A stretch of 42,096 nucleotides of DNA. Source: Tannerellaceae bacterium. Lineage in GTDB: Bacteria; Bacteroidota; Bacteroidia; Bacteroidales; Tannerellaceae. The translations under genes were made by a program, and so were the position numbers. The stretch's first letter is position 1. Every line of letters starts with the position of its first letter. The notes below the pieces were generated by a model. It searched no databases, was not told the DNA's origin, and saw only the letters and a program-made list of their open reading frames with translations. The stretch is taken from contig JAJQAZ010000080.1 of NCBI GenBank assembly GCA_021203545.1, positions 1-42,096 on the forward strand. Reading direction: 5' to 3'. This document shows positions 1-9,190 of this stretch, piece by piece.

Positions 1-260
1 TCGCTACGCTTCACCGGGGGTTATTGGCTAAGGCCGATCTACGATTCACATTCAAGCCCTTCGGGCTTACCAATAAGTATACATAAAAAAGATATGTTAG
101 ACCTCCGGTCTGTTATAAATTTTTCAGTAACGTATATCCTAAACGATCCGCACGCTTCTTCTTTCACTTCCGTGCGGATCTTTCCGGACTTCCGTGTACT
201 TCTTATCTTACTTCCGCACGCTTCTTTTTTTACTTCCGTACAAATAATCGTGTAGCTTCT
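1..260. repeat. Intergenic palindromic modules
   Basis: No gene is seen here. Positions 1-18 match 2165-2182. Positions 22-47 hold a module with the core GGCCGATCTACGATTC, found again (some copies inverted or diverged) at 1389-1413, 14428-14452, 32376-32400 and 41900-41925. It is followed by a short stem-loop, AAGCCCTTCGGGCTT. Positions 145-154 and 171-180 (GATCCGCACG/CGTGCGGATC) form a perfect 10 bp stem, and the motif ACTTCCG recurs around it. These look like mobile or REP-like intergenic repeats; their function is unknown. Confidence 0.6.
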
Positions 261-277
261 TTTTGCTGGCTTTTTGC

Positions 278-299
278 TGGCGCGGATTTAAATCCGTGC
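278..299. repeat. 22-nt near-perfect palindrome at gene end
   Basis: GGCGCGGATTT/AAATCCGTGCC forms an almost perfect inverted repeat directly beside the stop codon of the minus-strand gene at 300-1262. It may act as a 3' stem-loop, but no clear T-run follows on the minus strand, so it is not called a terminator. Confidence 0.4.
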
Positions 300-1262
300 C
301 TATTTACTATCCAATGGCTCTACATAAGTCCGATAGGCATTTAATAGCTGCTGAAACCGTCGTATTTCATCCAGGTAACCGGCTTCGCGCCAGCTATTAT
401 CCGGATCTTCCTGCCATTGATTATCTGTACTCCAGAAAATATCGGACAGTATCCGTATGAATACCCGGCTATTTGTTCCGCCGTTATTCGTAAAACAAAC
501 CTGGCAACGGAATAAATTTCCTATCGCATGATCCGGAGAATCTTCCTTCTGTGCAAAATGATCCAATATCTCATATTCCAGAATCAGGTCGTCCGGCTGA
601 AACTCCCGGGGAGTATCATAAAGCATCATAAAAGGAATAGATAAATCAGACCTCTTTTTCCGTTCAAGATGGTAGATTTCGGACTTATTACCCTGATCAT
701 CCCTTTCAAAAAGGAGTGGGTAAGCAACTTGTTGAAGGCTAGGAGCAGAATCATTCCCGGTCATATCCTTCCATAGATCTAATAAATCCCTGAACTGTCT
801 CAGATTGTCTACCGGCCCCACTATCCGCCACCACTGATCCGGTTGATTAAAATGTTCTCCGCTTTCTGTTTCATACCAGTCATACAGAATCTTTAACGCT
901 ACCTGATAGCTATTATTTTCCGGTCTGTACCATACCATACGGCGGTATACATTTTTCCCTTTAGAAACTCCTGTTTGAGGATTAACAGGGAAAACCTCCT
1001 CCATTTCATACTCCAGAAAAATATCCTCAGGGCCGATCCAATGTCTTTTCCCGGCAATAGGAACATAAAAGTTATCGGTTAGTTCGTTGTACATCTTCCG
1101 GGTCAGTGAATGAAGATAAATCTTCGTTCCGTCCCTCTCCTCATGAAAAAGCAAAGGAAACCCGGTTGAACCTTTTTCCTGCAAAGGAGTAGAAATTTGC
1201 CCCGTACTTTTATAAAAGGTAAATAAAGAAGCAAAAGCCAGAAGGAATACACGTCGATTCAT
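300..1262 (-). CDS. Secreted protein with an internal tandem duplication
   Basis: A 320-residue protein of unknown function. It opens with a Sec-type signal peptide (basic start, hydrophobic residues 5-17), so it is probably exported. The mature part is two diverged copies of one domain, about residues 35-167 and 181-313. Both contain PLLF followed by a G-x-K, then D-x-x-LEYE, and end with W-R-x-x-G-x-x-D-x-x-R-x-F-x-x-LL. The domain was not recognised; many acidic and aromatic residues suggest a soluble fold. The gene stands alone, with repeats on both sides, so context gives no role. The start is the ATG before the signal peptide. Confidence 0.75.
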   Translation of the reverse strand: MNRRVFLLAFASLFTFYKSTGQISTPLQEKGSTGFPLLFHEERDGTKIYLHSLTRKMYNELTDNFYVPIAGKRHWIGPEDIFLEYEMEEVFPVNPQTGVSKGKNVYRRMVWYRPENNSYQVALKILYDWYETESGEHFNQPDQWWRIVGPVDNLRQFRDLLDLWKDMTGNDSAPSLQQVAYPLLFERDDQGNKSEIYHLERKKRSDLSIPFMMLYDTPREFQPDDLILEYEILDHFAQKEDSPDHAIGNLFRCQVCFTNNGGTNSRVFIRILSDIFWSTDNQWQEDPDNSWREAGYLDEIRRFQQLLNAYRTYVEPLDSK

Positions 1263-2212
1263 AGGTCATAAATATCTGTCGCAAAACTACAACATTTAGT
1301 TTTGTATGCCAAACCCATAGCGAATGAGTTATTTTTTATTCCCTCTCTTTTCACTTTCCGGAACTGTAATCCCGAAGGGATTGAATGTGAATCGAAGATC
1401 GGCCCTGGCCCATAACCCCCGGTAAAGTTTGTATCAGCCGCATAGCGGCTTGCTGTTCATAGCCCTGTGCGGAAGCGCAGGGAAAGTATACAGACAAATG
1501 TTTGCGCCGCGTAGCGGTGCTCTGTTCCGAATGTTTGTCATTTGTAACAGAGCACTCCTATGGAGCGCTTTTTACTCATATTTCTCCCCACCCCGGGCTT
1601 CCGCCCAGTCGTGGTCAGAAGATTTTTAAAGTGTTGATTTTGTTTCTTTTTCCTCTCTTGAGAGCCTGTGTAAAAACTAAATTGTAAAATCGAAAAAGTT
1701 ACAGCTTGTAAGCCCGAAGGGCTTGAATGTGATTAACCGCGGGTGAAACCCGTGGCAGAAAGCGACTCTACTGTATGAACCCCGAAGCGGGTTCAACCCT
1801 TTCAGGGTTGTTATAGAGAGGGTTTCTGCTTACCCCGGGTTGCACCCGGGGTAATTCACATTTTACCCCATACGGGGTAATCACTTATAATTTGTAACTT
1901 TATCAAAGAGCGAAGATAGTTTTTACACAGGCTCTCGAGAGGGGAGGATAAAACCATACTTGTCAATATGTTAAGTATAAAATAAATCTTCTGACTACGA
2001 CTGGCTTCCGCCCGGGGCTATGAACAGCACGCCGCTATGCGGCTGGGGGTATTAAATGACAAACTGTATTGTTTTAACCTGACGGTTATGCCCGTTAGTG
2101 GGTTGAACCCTATGATTCAATACCTCCCAGGGTTGTAGAGTCAAATGTGTTACTCCTGCCACGGTCGCTACGCTTCACCGGGGAGTAAGGGGAGTGTTAT
2201 AAAATAGTATAT
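1263..2212. repeat. Nested palindromic repeat block, no gene
   Basis: About 950 bases without a convincing gene. Short open frames at 1429-1687 run through stem-loop repeats and are not believed. From the left: the GGCCGATC module (1389-1413, inverted and diverged), several short hairpins, then a left arm around 1597-1626 ending CAGTCGTGGTCAGAAGATTT. Its inverted counterpart lies at about 1983-2010. Between these arms sits the terminal-inverted-repeat element at 1660-1936, so the block looks like one repeat inserted in another. A further hairpin region runs from 2070 to 2183. Confidence 0.6.
1660..1936. mobile_element. MITE-like element with perfect 20 bp terminal inverted repeats
   Basis: Positions 1660-1679 (GAGAGCCTGTGTAAAAACTA) and 1917-1936 are exact inverted repeats, enclosing a 277 bp element with no open frame. 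The interior is a string of GC-rich stem-loops: AAGCCCGAAGGGCTT, ACCGCGGGTGAAACCCGTGG, GAACCCCGAAGCGGGTTC, AACCCTTTCAGGGTT, TACCCCGGGTTGCACCCGGGGTA and TTACCCCATACGGGGTAA. A copy over 90% alike by eye lies at 32422-32646 and a rearranged copy at 14193-14410. The structure fits a non-autonomous miniature transposable element. No transposase is in the window and the family is not identified. Confidence 0.7.
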
Positions 2213-2243
2213 AAAAAAACCGGAGGTAAATAGTTACCTCCGG
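2213..2243 (-). terminator. Rho-independent terminator of the minus-strand susCD operon
   Basis: CCGGAGGTAA (2220-2229) and TTACCTCCGG (2234-2243) form a perfect 10 bp stem with a 4-base loop. On the minus strand it is followed by seven T (complement of A at 2213-2219). It lies 40 bases past the susD stop. Confidence 0.85.
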
Positions 2244-2282
2244 AAAGTGTGTTAAAATGAAAATATAGGATATGATAAAATA

Positions 2283-4045
2283 TTAATACCCGTAATTCTG
2301 GGTTAGTTTCGGATTTAATGCAAGAATATTTACATCAATCGGGAATACGGTTCTGAATAGTTCGTCCTTAAATGCCACACCGTCTCCCAGTTCATGTTCA
2401 GTATTTGCATTCCTGTCCGGACGGGACTGTGTGAAGGTACCAAAACGTACCTGATCCTGGCGGCGTAAACCTTCCCATGTCAGTTCGCGCATACGTTCGT
2501 CCAGCACATCTTCCAGCGTAATAGTAGCAAGGGGAGCCGCTCCAACCCGGTCGCGTACCCGGTTAATATCACCTTTACATCGCCTTTATTCATCCGGATA
2601 TTGGCTTCGGCTCTCATCAATAACGCATCGGCAAAACGGAAAATCACCAGGTCGTTAGCCGGTTTTTCACCTCCGCTTTGTGCAGCCGGGTCTAACGCAT
2701 ACTTACTCATTCTGGCACCTGCCAGCTGGATATCAAACAAACCTGTTACCGTACCGTATTCTTCCAGTCCGGGAATAACCTGTTGTGTACTCTCGTGTTT
2801 TTCAGAGAAATAAAGTTTAACCCGGTGGGGTAGATACTGCATCCTGATATTGATACCACTTATTGTAACAGGAATAGGCTTTCCGTCCGAACTCAACACA
2901 TTCTCTTTCACAAAATAAGTACGTGTAAACCGGGGATCTACAGGGCCATCCAGCAGATTACCATCTGTATCGCAATAGCCAAACTTACTAACTGCCGTAA
3001 GGGTTGCGCAGGAACCATTCCATGAACTCCAACCGAAACTTTCACCATGCGTATAATTTAATGACCGCAGAATATTATAGGTTTTAAACTTATAATAAGC
3101 AGGATCCATAGGAAGAGTAAAAATGTTCTCATTGGAAACATCATTTTTAACCATGAAATTAAGACTAAAATCGTTTTCCAGGATATAACCCATATCCTCC
3201 AGTTTATCCACATACCGTACAACGGCTTCAAAAGCAGAAACCTTTTCACCGTCCACCGTGAATTCAATCTGGTTACCATCCCGGCGTACAGCATCCGTCC
3301 AGTCATCATCGGTATACACCTCGGCATTCAATGCCAGTTTTGCCAGTAGCATCCATACAACCGGCTGCGTAATGCGTCCGTAGTATTCGCCTTCATGGTT
3401 ACTGCGTAAAGCCGGTAAATAGGGCAATACCTCATGTAATTCGTTTACAACAAAATCAAATACCTGGCTGCGTGTAGATTGTTCCACATCCTTCATCTGT
3501 GTTGTAGACGATGTTACAACAGGCACCCGTGCAAACATATCAAGCAGATAATAGTAATACAATCCCCTGATAGCTCTTACCTCCTGTTTATATCCCTGTA
3601 ATTCGTCTGCCCATCCCGGAACTTCTTTGGAGTAATGATCCAGCACGTCAATGCTGTTATTACACAAACCAATTACTTTATACAGGTAATTCCACGTATT
3701 GGTAGACATCGTTTCATTATTACTCCAACGATGCAAATACAGCTTTTGCCAGGTACCACCATCTCCCCAGTCACCCCCTCTTACCGGAAGAATAGCTTCG
3801 TCCGATGAAAAGGTATTTAAATCGTACAGACCCCGGTCTACACCTACCAGCGAGGCACCATCACCTTCGCCGCCAAACTGGGCATACACATTGGCAACCG
3901 TATTAATATAAATCAGGGAAGGATTCTTATACGCGTCCTCATCGCCAAACAGGTCGGTTGGGTTCTCATCCAGGAATACACTGCAAGAGGCGAATAAAAA
4001 TGTAGCGGAAGCTACGGATAAACTATATTTAATAAATTTATTCAT
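2283..4045 (-). pseudogene. RagB/SusD-family outer membrane lipoprotein, frameshifted
   Basis: SusD-like surface glycan or nutrient-binding lipoprotein, partner of the SusC at 4058-7048. The start is the ATG at 4045; a lipoprotein signal follows, with the lipobox FASC. The body has the usual helical SusD features (RAIRGLYYYYLLDMFARVPV; FRFADALLMRAEANIRMNKG). Near 2565 the frame slips: after NKGDV it runs into an unrelated tail and stops at 2480. The missing part continues in another frame as GDINRVRDRVGAAP and then DERMRELTWEGLRRQDQVRFG to a stop at 2283. Adding one base (for example A in GTAAAGG) restores a 587-residue protein, a normal length. As written, the conserved C-terminal part is lost. 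Confidence 0.88.
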
Positions 4046-4057
4046 GATGAAAAGTAT

Positions 4058-7048
4058 TTAGAAGTTAACACTTAAACCTAAAGAATATGAGCGCGATAGC
4101 GGATAAATTCTCTTATTATCCATACCAAATGTATTATAATCCTTATCCTGGTCGTTCATAGTCAGTTTACTGTTGTTGACCATAGGAGTCAATCCGGAAT
4201 ATTTAGTAATAGTAGCCACATTATTGATCGAGAAGGTCAGACGCATGTTGCGTACTACCTTATCCAGTTTCGGAGCTTTAATATTCCAACCTAAAGTAAT
4301 ATAATCAATGTTCACATAATTACCGCTTTCCAGCCAGTAATCTGTAATCTTACTATCATTAATACCCAGTTCCGGAGCCCCTTTCATCACATTATAGGTA
4401 GGGAAATTCGCTAGGTTGGTATAGAATAACGAAGTACCGTTGTAAATCTTATGTCCGAAAGCACCATTCCATTGTGTACTTAGGTCAAACTGTTTGTAAC
4501 GTATATTCAGATTGGCACCCAGGTAAGTTTTAGGCATCACCTGTCCGGCCACATAGCGGTCGCCGCCGGGATTCAGGTCAATCTCTCCGTTTTTATCCAG
4601 ATCTTCCACAATATATTTACCGTCCGGCCCGATACCGTTTGCTTTCGGAATATAAAAGACACCTACCGGTTGCCCTACCATTTGATATACAATACCATTA
4701 TTGGATGTAAATCCGGCTCCGGTCATATTACTCAGTTCCATATACTCTTTTGCATTCAGCTCCTGTCCCATGTAAGAACCGCTTAACGACAATAATTTAT
4801 TTTTCTGGAAAGAAAGGTTCATACCCAGGCCGATTTCAAAATCCCTTGTCTTAACGGCTGTCCCGTTTACCGCAAGCTCAAAACCGTTATTCTCCATTTC
4901 ACCTAAGTTAGCCAACAATTCGGGATAAATAAAAGGAGGTACCGGCACATCATATTTATACAGCAAATCGGTGGTACGTGATATATAGTAATCCATAGTC
5001 AGGTGCAGGCGGCTATCAAAAAAACTGGCATCAATACCAACATCAAATATCTTTTTCACCTCCCAGCGCAAATCCGGGTTTGCATTTCGTTTGTATCCGT
5101 ACGTAGCAGTAGGTTGCCCCTTGATAACCGTAAAACCGGCAGGGCCTAACAGCGCCATCGAATTATACGCCTCAATCGCATCCTGGTTACCGGTCAGACC
5201 GTATCCGGCTCTTAATTTCAGGTTCGAAATCCATTTCACTTTCCGGATAAATTCTTCCTCACTGATCACCCACGCCAGCGATGCGGAAGGGAAAAATCCC
5301 TATTTATCGTTCATACCCAGTTTCGAAGAACCGTCGGTACGCAGGTTCACAGTAGCGATATACCTATCGTTATACACATAATTTAAACGTCCCATATAAG
5401 ACAACAGGCGGTTTTTATTTTCGAAAGAACTCACATCGCCATACCGTACCGTACCTCCGCCTTCCAGGTTATTATATCCGAAATAGTTGGTCTGGAAACC
5501 CCGTGCATTCGATGCGAAACCGGTATAATGATACTGTTGCGCTTCCATCAACACCAACCCGTCGAAGCGGTTTTTACCTACATATTTTGTATAGTTCAAC
5601 TGCATATTACCCATCAGTATATCCTGCTTGTTATCTTTCCGTTGGGCATGTCCGCCACCTTGTATACGTCCGCTCTTAATATCAATAGGAATAAACAGCC
5701 GTTCTTCTTTCACATTATATGTATACGACCCAAAAGCATTCAGGTTCAATCCTTCCATAATATTCCAGGTCAGTTTACCGTGTACATTAATATAAGCATT
5801 CTGCTCATAATCTTTAATATCCAGACGGCCCATAGGGTGTTCAATATCTACCGCGCGCGAATCATCGTCCCATTCGCCCTGTGCGTTGCGCCCCAGAGGG
5901 AATGTCGGGTTAAATGCGGCTGCCGACTGGAAAGTCCGTTGCGGGTCATTAATCTTATCCTGTTGTTTCATAGAACCGAACATACCGAACTCAAACCTCA
6001 GTTTATTGTTAAACATACTTTGGTAAGCATCCAGTTTAGCGGTATAATTCCGCATATTATTATTTTTAATAATACCTTTCTGGTCGATCACACCAATAGA
6101 AGCACGGTAGTTTGAATCTTCCATACCACCACTAAATGCCACCCGGTGGTTCTGTACATAACCGGTACGCTGTATAGCCTCAATAAAATTGCTGTTACCT
6201 CCCAGATCCTGCGGTACGGCACCCGCAGCCTTTGCCGCGGCACGGTATTCGGCAGCACTAAGCATTTCCAGGTTCTTAAACACAGTACTTACACCAAACG
6301 AACCATCGTAACTAACCGATTTAACACCGCTTTTTCCTTTAATGGTGGATACAACAATCACTCCTGAAGCTCCGCGCGAACCATACTGGGCTGTTTCGGA
6401 AGCATCTTTCAGGATCGTAAACGATTCAATATCCGAAGGCGAAATCGCGTTCAGCATACTCATATCGCCGAAAATACCATCAATAATTACCAACGGATCG
6501 TTTCCTCCCGAAAGCGAGGTCGTACCGCGTACCCTGATCATCGCATCGCCTGTAGGATCGCCACCACTTTTGGTAATCACCACACCGGCCACCTTACCTT
6601 TGATAGATTCCAGTGGGTTCGTAATAACACCCTGGTTCATATCCTCTTTCTTAATACGTTCTACCGCACCGGATACCGTACGCTTACTACCGGTTGCATA
6701 CCCTACCACGATTACCTCGTCCAGCGCTTCCACATCTTCGTGCAGCAGAATATTCAGGTTGGTTTCCCCGTTTAACGAAATGGTTTGTGTAATGTACCCG
6801 ATATACGAAATAACGATCTCCGCATCCGCAGGTACCTCAAGGCTAAAATTACCGTCAAAATCGGTAATGGTTCCGTTGGTGGTTCCCTTCTGTAAAATAC
6901 TGGCACCGATAACCGGATCGCCAAACTGGGAATCTTTAATAACACCTTTTACTGTTACATTTTGCGCAAATGCGCTTAGAGAAAGGAAAAGTCCGGCCAG
7001 AAAAATAAACAGACTTTTTTCCCTGAAAGGAGAGTAACGCCTTTTCAT
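4058..7048 (-). pseudogene. SusC/RagA-family TonB-linked outer membrane transporter, in-frame amber stop
   Basis: TonB-dependent outer membrane importer, first gene of a susC-susD operon, 12 bases ahead of susD. From the ATG at 7048: signal peptide ending SAFAQ, a carboxypeptidase-D regulatory-like domain (about residues 30-115, VKGVIKD to the EVIVVGYAT box), the plug (about 125-240, with IRVRGTTSLSGGNDPLVIID) and the beta-barrel. It lacks an STN domain. A single TAG at 5300-5302 interrupts the frame in the barrel. The flanking residues read GMNDK-stop-GFFPSASLAW, where family members have W, so TGG to TAG is the simplest change. The frame stays open on both sides for 996 codons in all. The downstream part has no proper start, so the barrel is probably not made. 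Confidence 0.9.
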
Positions 7049-7136
7049 GTTCTAAAATTTAAGATTGCTAAAAAATTACTTTCAATGGATAAAACAACCC
7101 ATCCTCTATTTTTCCCCCCTCGGACTATATTTTTTA

Positions 7137-7450
7137 TTTGAGTCCCAACGGGACGGCTCATGATAGCCCGGTACGCAAGTGTTGGGTAAAAAGGATATAT
7201 AAGGCGTCCTCGCAGGACTTTTGTTGGTCGAAGGGGATTTGCAATCCCCGCCTGTGGAATATAAGGATTTGTAATCCGCTTACAGATTCTTACCTCTCTA
7301 TTTAATGGGTATTCATTTGTTTGTCGGATCACAGATCCTAATACTCGTTAGTCGGGGATTACAAATCCCCTCTGACCAAGATTGCCCTCTGACCCAGCAC
7401 TTGCGTGCTGAGCTATCATAAGGCGTCCTTGCAGGACTTTAAAATAGGAA
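7137..7450. repeat. Hairpin repeats between susC and the sigma-factor gene
   Basis: Non-coding. It carries several short stem-loops: GGGGATTTGCAATCCCC, GGGGATTACAAATCCCC, AGGCGTCCTCGCAGGACTT and AGGCGTCCTTGCAGGACTT. The segment 7325-7377 recurs inverted at 41792-41844 with only two differences in 53 bases. The two divergent operons (susCD leftward, sigma-FecR rightward) therefore have a repeat-filled shared upstream region. Confidence 0.6.
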
Positions 7451-7564
7451 CCTTTTTTATTTTCCGGTGGGGGTAAAAGGGGGTCAGGTTGTTATATAAA
7501 ACAAGGGATTAAGGATAAACAGGGGAAAAAATACTTTTTGGTATAACTGTATCTGTTTTTTTTC

Positions 7565-7572
7565 TATTTTTG
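7565..7572 (+). promoter_or_regulatory. Probable -7 element of the sigma-factor operon
   Basis: TATTTTTG fits the Bacteroidota -7 consensus TAnnTTTG and lies 28 bases before the ATG at 7601. A TTTG at 7537-7540 could be the -33 element, but the 24-base gap is longer than usual, so the assignment is tentative. Confidence 0.4.
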
Positions 7573-7600
7573 TAGCAGTTACTAACATTAACGGAAAAGT

Positions 7601-8206
7601 ATGCATCCCGAACGCTTTCAGACCAATCAAGTGCTATTATTCGAACAAATCCGCCGGGGAAATGTGGAGGCGTTCGAATATACATTCCGTAAATACGGCC
7701 CGCGTCTGGAAGCATTTGCCCGTAAATTTGTAATAGACCCTGCCGAAGCGGAAGATATAGTACAGGAATCTTTCCTGAAACTATGGGAGCGGAGGGAACT
7801 ATTGGAAAACGTATCCTTAACCTCTTATTTATTTATGTTGGTGCGCAATGCCAGCCTCAACGTGCTGAAACATCAGGCGGTAGCAGATACAAACCGTATC
7901 CGGATGGTCGATTTGCGCGAAGTAGAGCGGTTATATTCTGTGGACTTCATAGAAGACCCTTCCACCATTCTGATGGAGAAGGAACTGACCGGCTCTGTAG
8001 ATGAAATAATGGAAGCATTACCGGAAAAATGCAGGGAGGTATTTAAACTCAGCCGTCTCAGCGGGTACAAAAACCGCGAAATAGCAGAACAGTTAGGTAT
8101 CTCCGAAAAAGTGGTAGAAAAGCATATCGCCCGTGCCCTCAAACGGTTCAGGGAAGGGTTGAAAAAGTATGCTCTTTGGGTAATAATTTTATTTTTGTTA
8201 AGTTAG
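7601..8206 (+). CDS. ECF-type RNA polymerase sigma-70 factor (Bacteroidota SusCD-linked class)
   Basis: A 201-residue extracytoplasmic-function sigma factor. Region 2 lies at about residues 25-75, with EAEDIVQESFLKLWERRE, the -10 recognition helix. Region 4 lies at about 130-185, with ALPEKCREVFKLSRLSGYKNREIAEQLG in two parts and the recognition helix ISEKVVEKHIARALKRFR. A short hydrophobic tail (WVIILFLLS) ends it. The FecR gene starts 9 bases downstream, followed by susD and an STN-bearing SusC. This is the usual trans-envelope signalling set: the transporter signals to FecR, which releases this factor to switch on the locus. The target promoters cannot be read from sequence. Confidence 0.93.
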   Translation: MHPERFQTNQVLLFEQIRRGNVEAFEYTFRKYGPRLEAFARKFVIDPAEAEDIVQESFLKLWERRELLENVSLTSYLFMLVRNASLNVLKHQAVADTNRIRMVDLREVERLYSVDFIEDPSTILMEKELTGSVDEIMEALPEKCREVFKLSRLSGYKNREIAEQLGISEKVVEKHIARALKRFREGLKKYALWVIILFLLS

Positions 8207-8215
8207 TAGCAGATA

Positions 8216-9190
8216 ATGGAGATGAATAAAGAACGATTTTTACATATCACCGGAAAGTACCTGCAGGGTACCAGTACCCCACAGGAAGAACGGGAACTGC
8301 TCCGGGCAATAGAGTCGTCGGCAGCCTACAAAACCCTGTTCAGGGAAGAAGTAGACAGATGGACACCCCCGGCTAATGATCCCGTATATGATGGGAAATG
8401 GGAAAAGATAGCAACCCGCATAACCCCTCAGGCCAGGCCGGAGGTAAGAAAAAAACAGTTCACCCTATCCCGTTACCTGCAGATAGCTGCCGTTATAACC
8501 CTTTTGGTAATAGGAGGCCTTGCAGCCTACCGGGCTGTCAACAAAGAGAACCCCAAAGATGAAAACCGGGTATACCTGGCCGCCCTGTCGCAGGATCGGG
8601 AAATTGTGTTGCCAGACAGCTCGTTGGTTTATTTGCGCGAAGGCTCGTCACTATCCTACACCGTAGGAGAAAAAATAAAACAGCGATTCGTAAAACTGGA
8701 AGGAGAAGCCTTCTTTGACGTTCAGCCTGACCCGGCACGTCCTTTTCTGGTAGAGGCCGGAGGATTAACCGTACGTGTATTGGGTACCTCTTTTAGTGTA
8801 GATACCCGGCAGGCAGCCGATCATATTTCGGTTGTTTTACTGGAAGGAGCAGTCTCCCTGTTGGATAACCACCGGAAAGAAATCGCGGCCTTGCTGCCCG
8901 GACAAAAAGCGGATTATTCATTGGCTCACGGCAGTTGCGAAATAACAGAAGTAGATAGCAACCGGATGACTCTGTGGCGTAAAGGAATCGTTGCATATGA
9001 AAATGTAACATTCGAAGAAATACTCGAACTTTTGTCGTCCCATTTCCACAAAGAGTTCCGGGCGGAAACCCCTGTCGACCCGGCAGAACGGTTTTCCGGT
9101 GCATTCCTGAAAACACAATCGCCCGGAACAGTGATAGAGCAGATCGAAAAACTAACAGGAACAAAAATTACTCTTATGGATACCGAATGA
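8216..9190 (+). CDS. FecR-family anti-sigma factor
   Basis: Inner-membrane anti-sigma factor expected to hold the ECF factor encoded just upstream and to receive a signal from the STN domain of the SusC at 10963. The cytoplasmic part is about residues 1-85. A membrane segment follows near 88-107 (YLQIAAVITLLVIGGLAAY), then a periplasmic FecR domain with the family signatures LPDSSLVYLREGSSLSY, LEGEAFFDV, F-x-V-x-A-x-x-L-x-V-x-V-x-GT-x-F and LLEGAVSL. The C-terminal part (about 255-320) resembles the DUF4974 domain common in these proteins. Two possible starts (8216 and 8222) differ by two residues. The stop overlaps the next gene's ATG by four bases, so translation is probably coupled. Confidence 0.93.
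   Translation: MEMNKERFLHITGKYLQGTSTPQEERELLRAIESSAAYKTLFREEVDRWTPPANDPVYDGKWEKIATRITPQARPEVRKKQFTLSRYLQIAAVITLLVIGGLAAYRAVNKENPKDENRVYLAALSQDREIVLPDSSLVYLREGSSLSYTVGEKIKQRFVKLEGEAFFDVQPDPARPFLVEAGGLTVRVLGTSFSVDTRQAADHISVVLLEGAVSLLDNHRKEIAALLPGQKADYSLAHGSCEITEVDSNRMTLWRKGIVAYENVTFEEILELLSSHFHKEFRAETPVDPAERFSGAFLKTQSPGTVIEQIEKLTGTKITLMDTE

Noticed and set aside
1429-1687. Short open frames as genes
   Set aside because: They run through palindromic repeats, lack sensible protein content and overlap the left end of the MITE-like element.
5528-7037. Long plus-strand open frames opposite susC (195 and 231 codons)
   Set aside because: They are antisense to a clearly recognisable SusC, with low-complexity composition; frame shadows.
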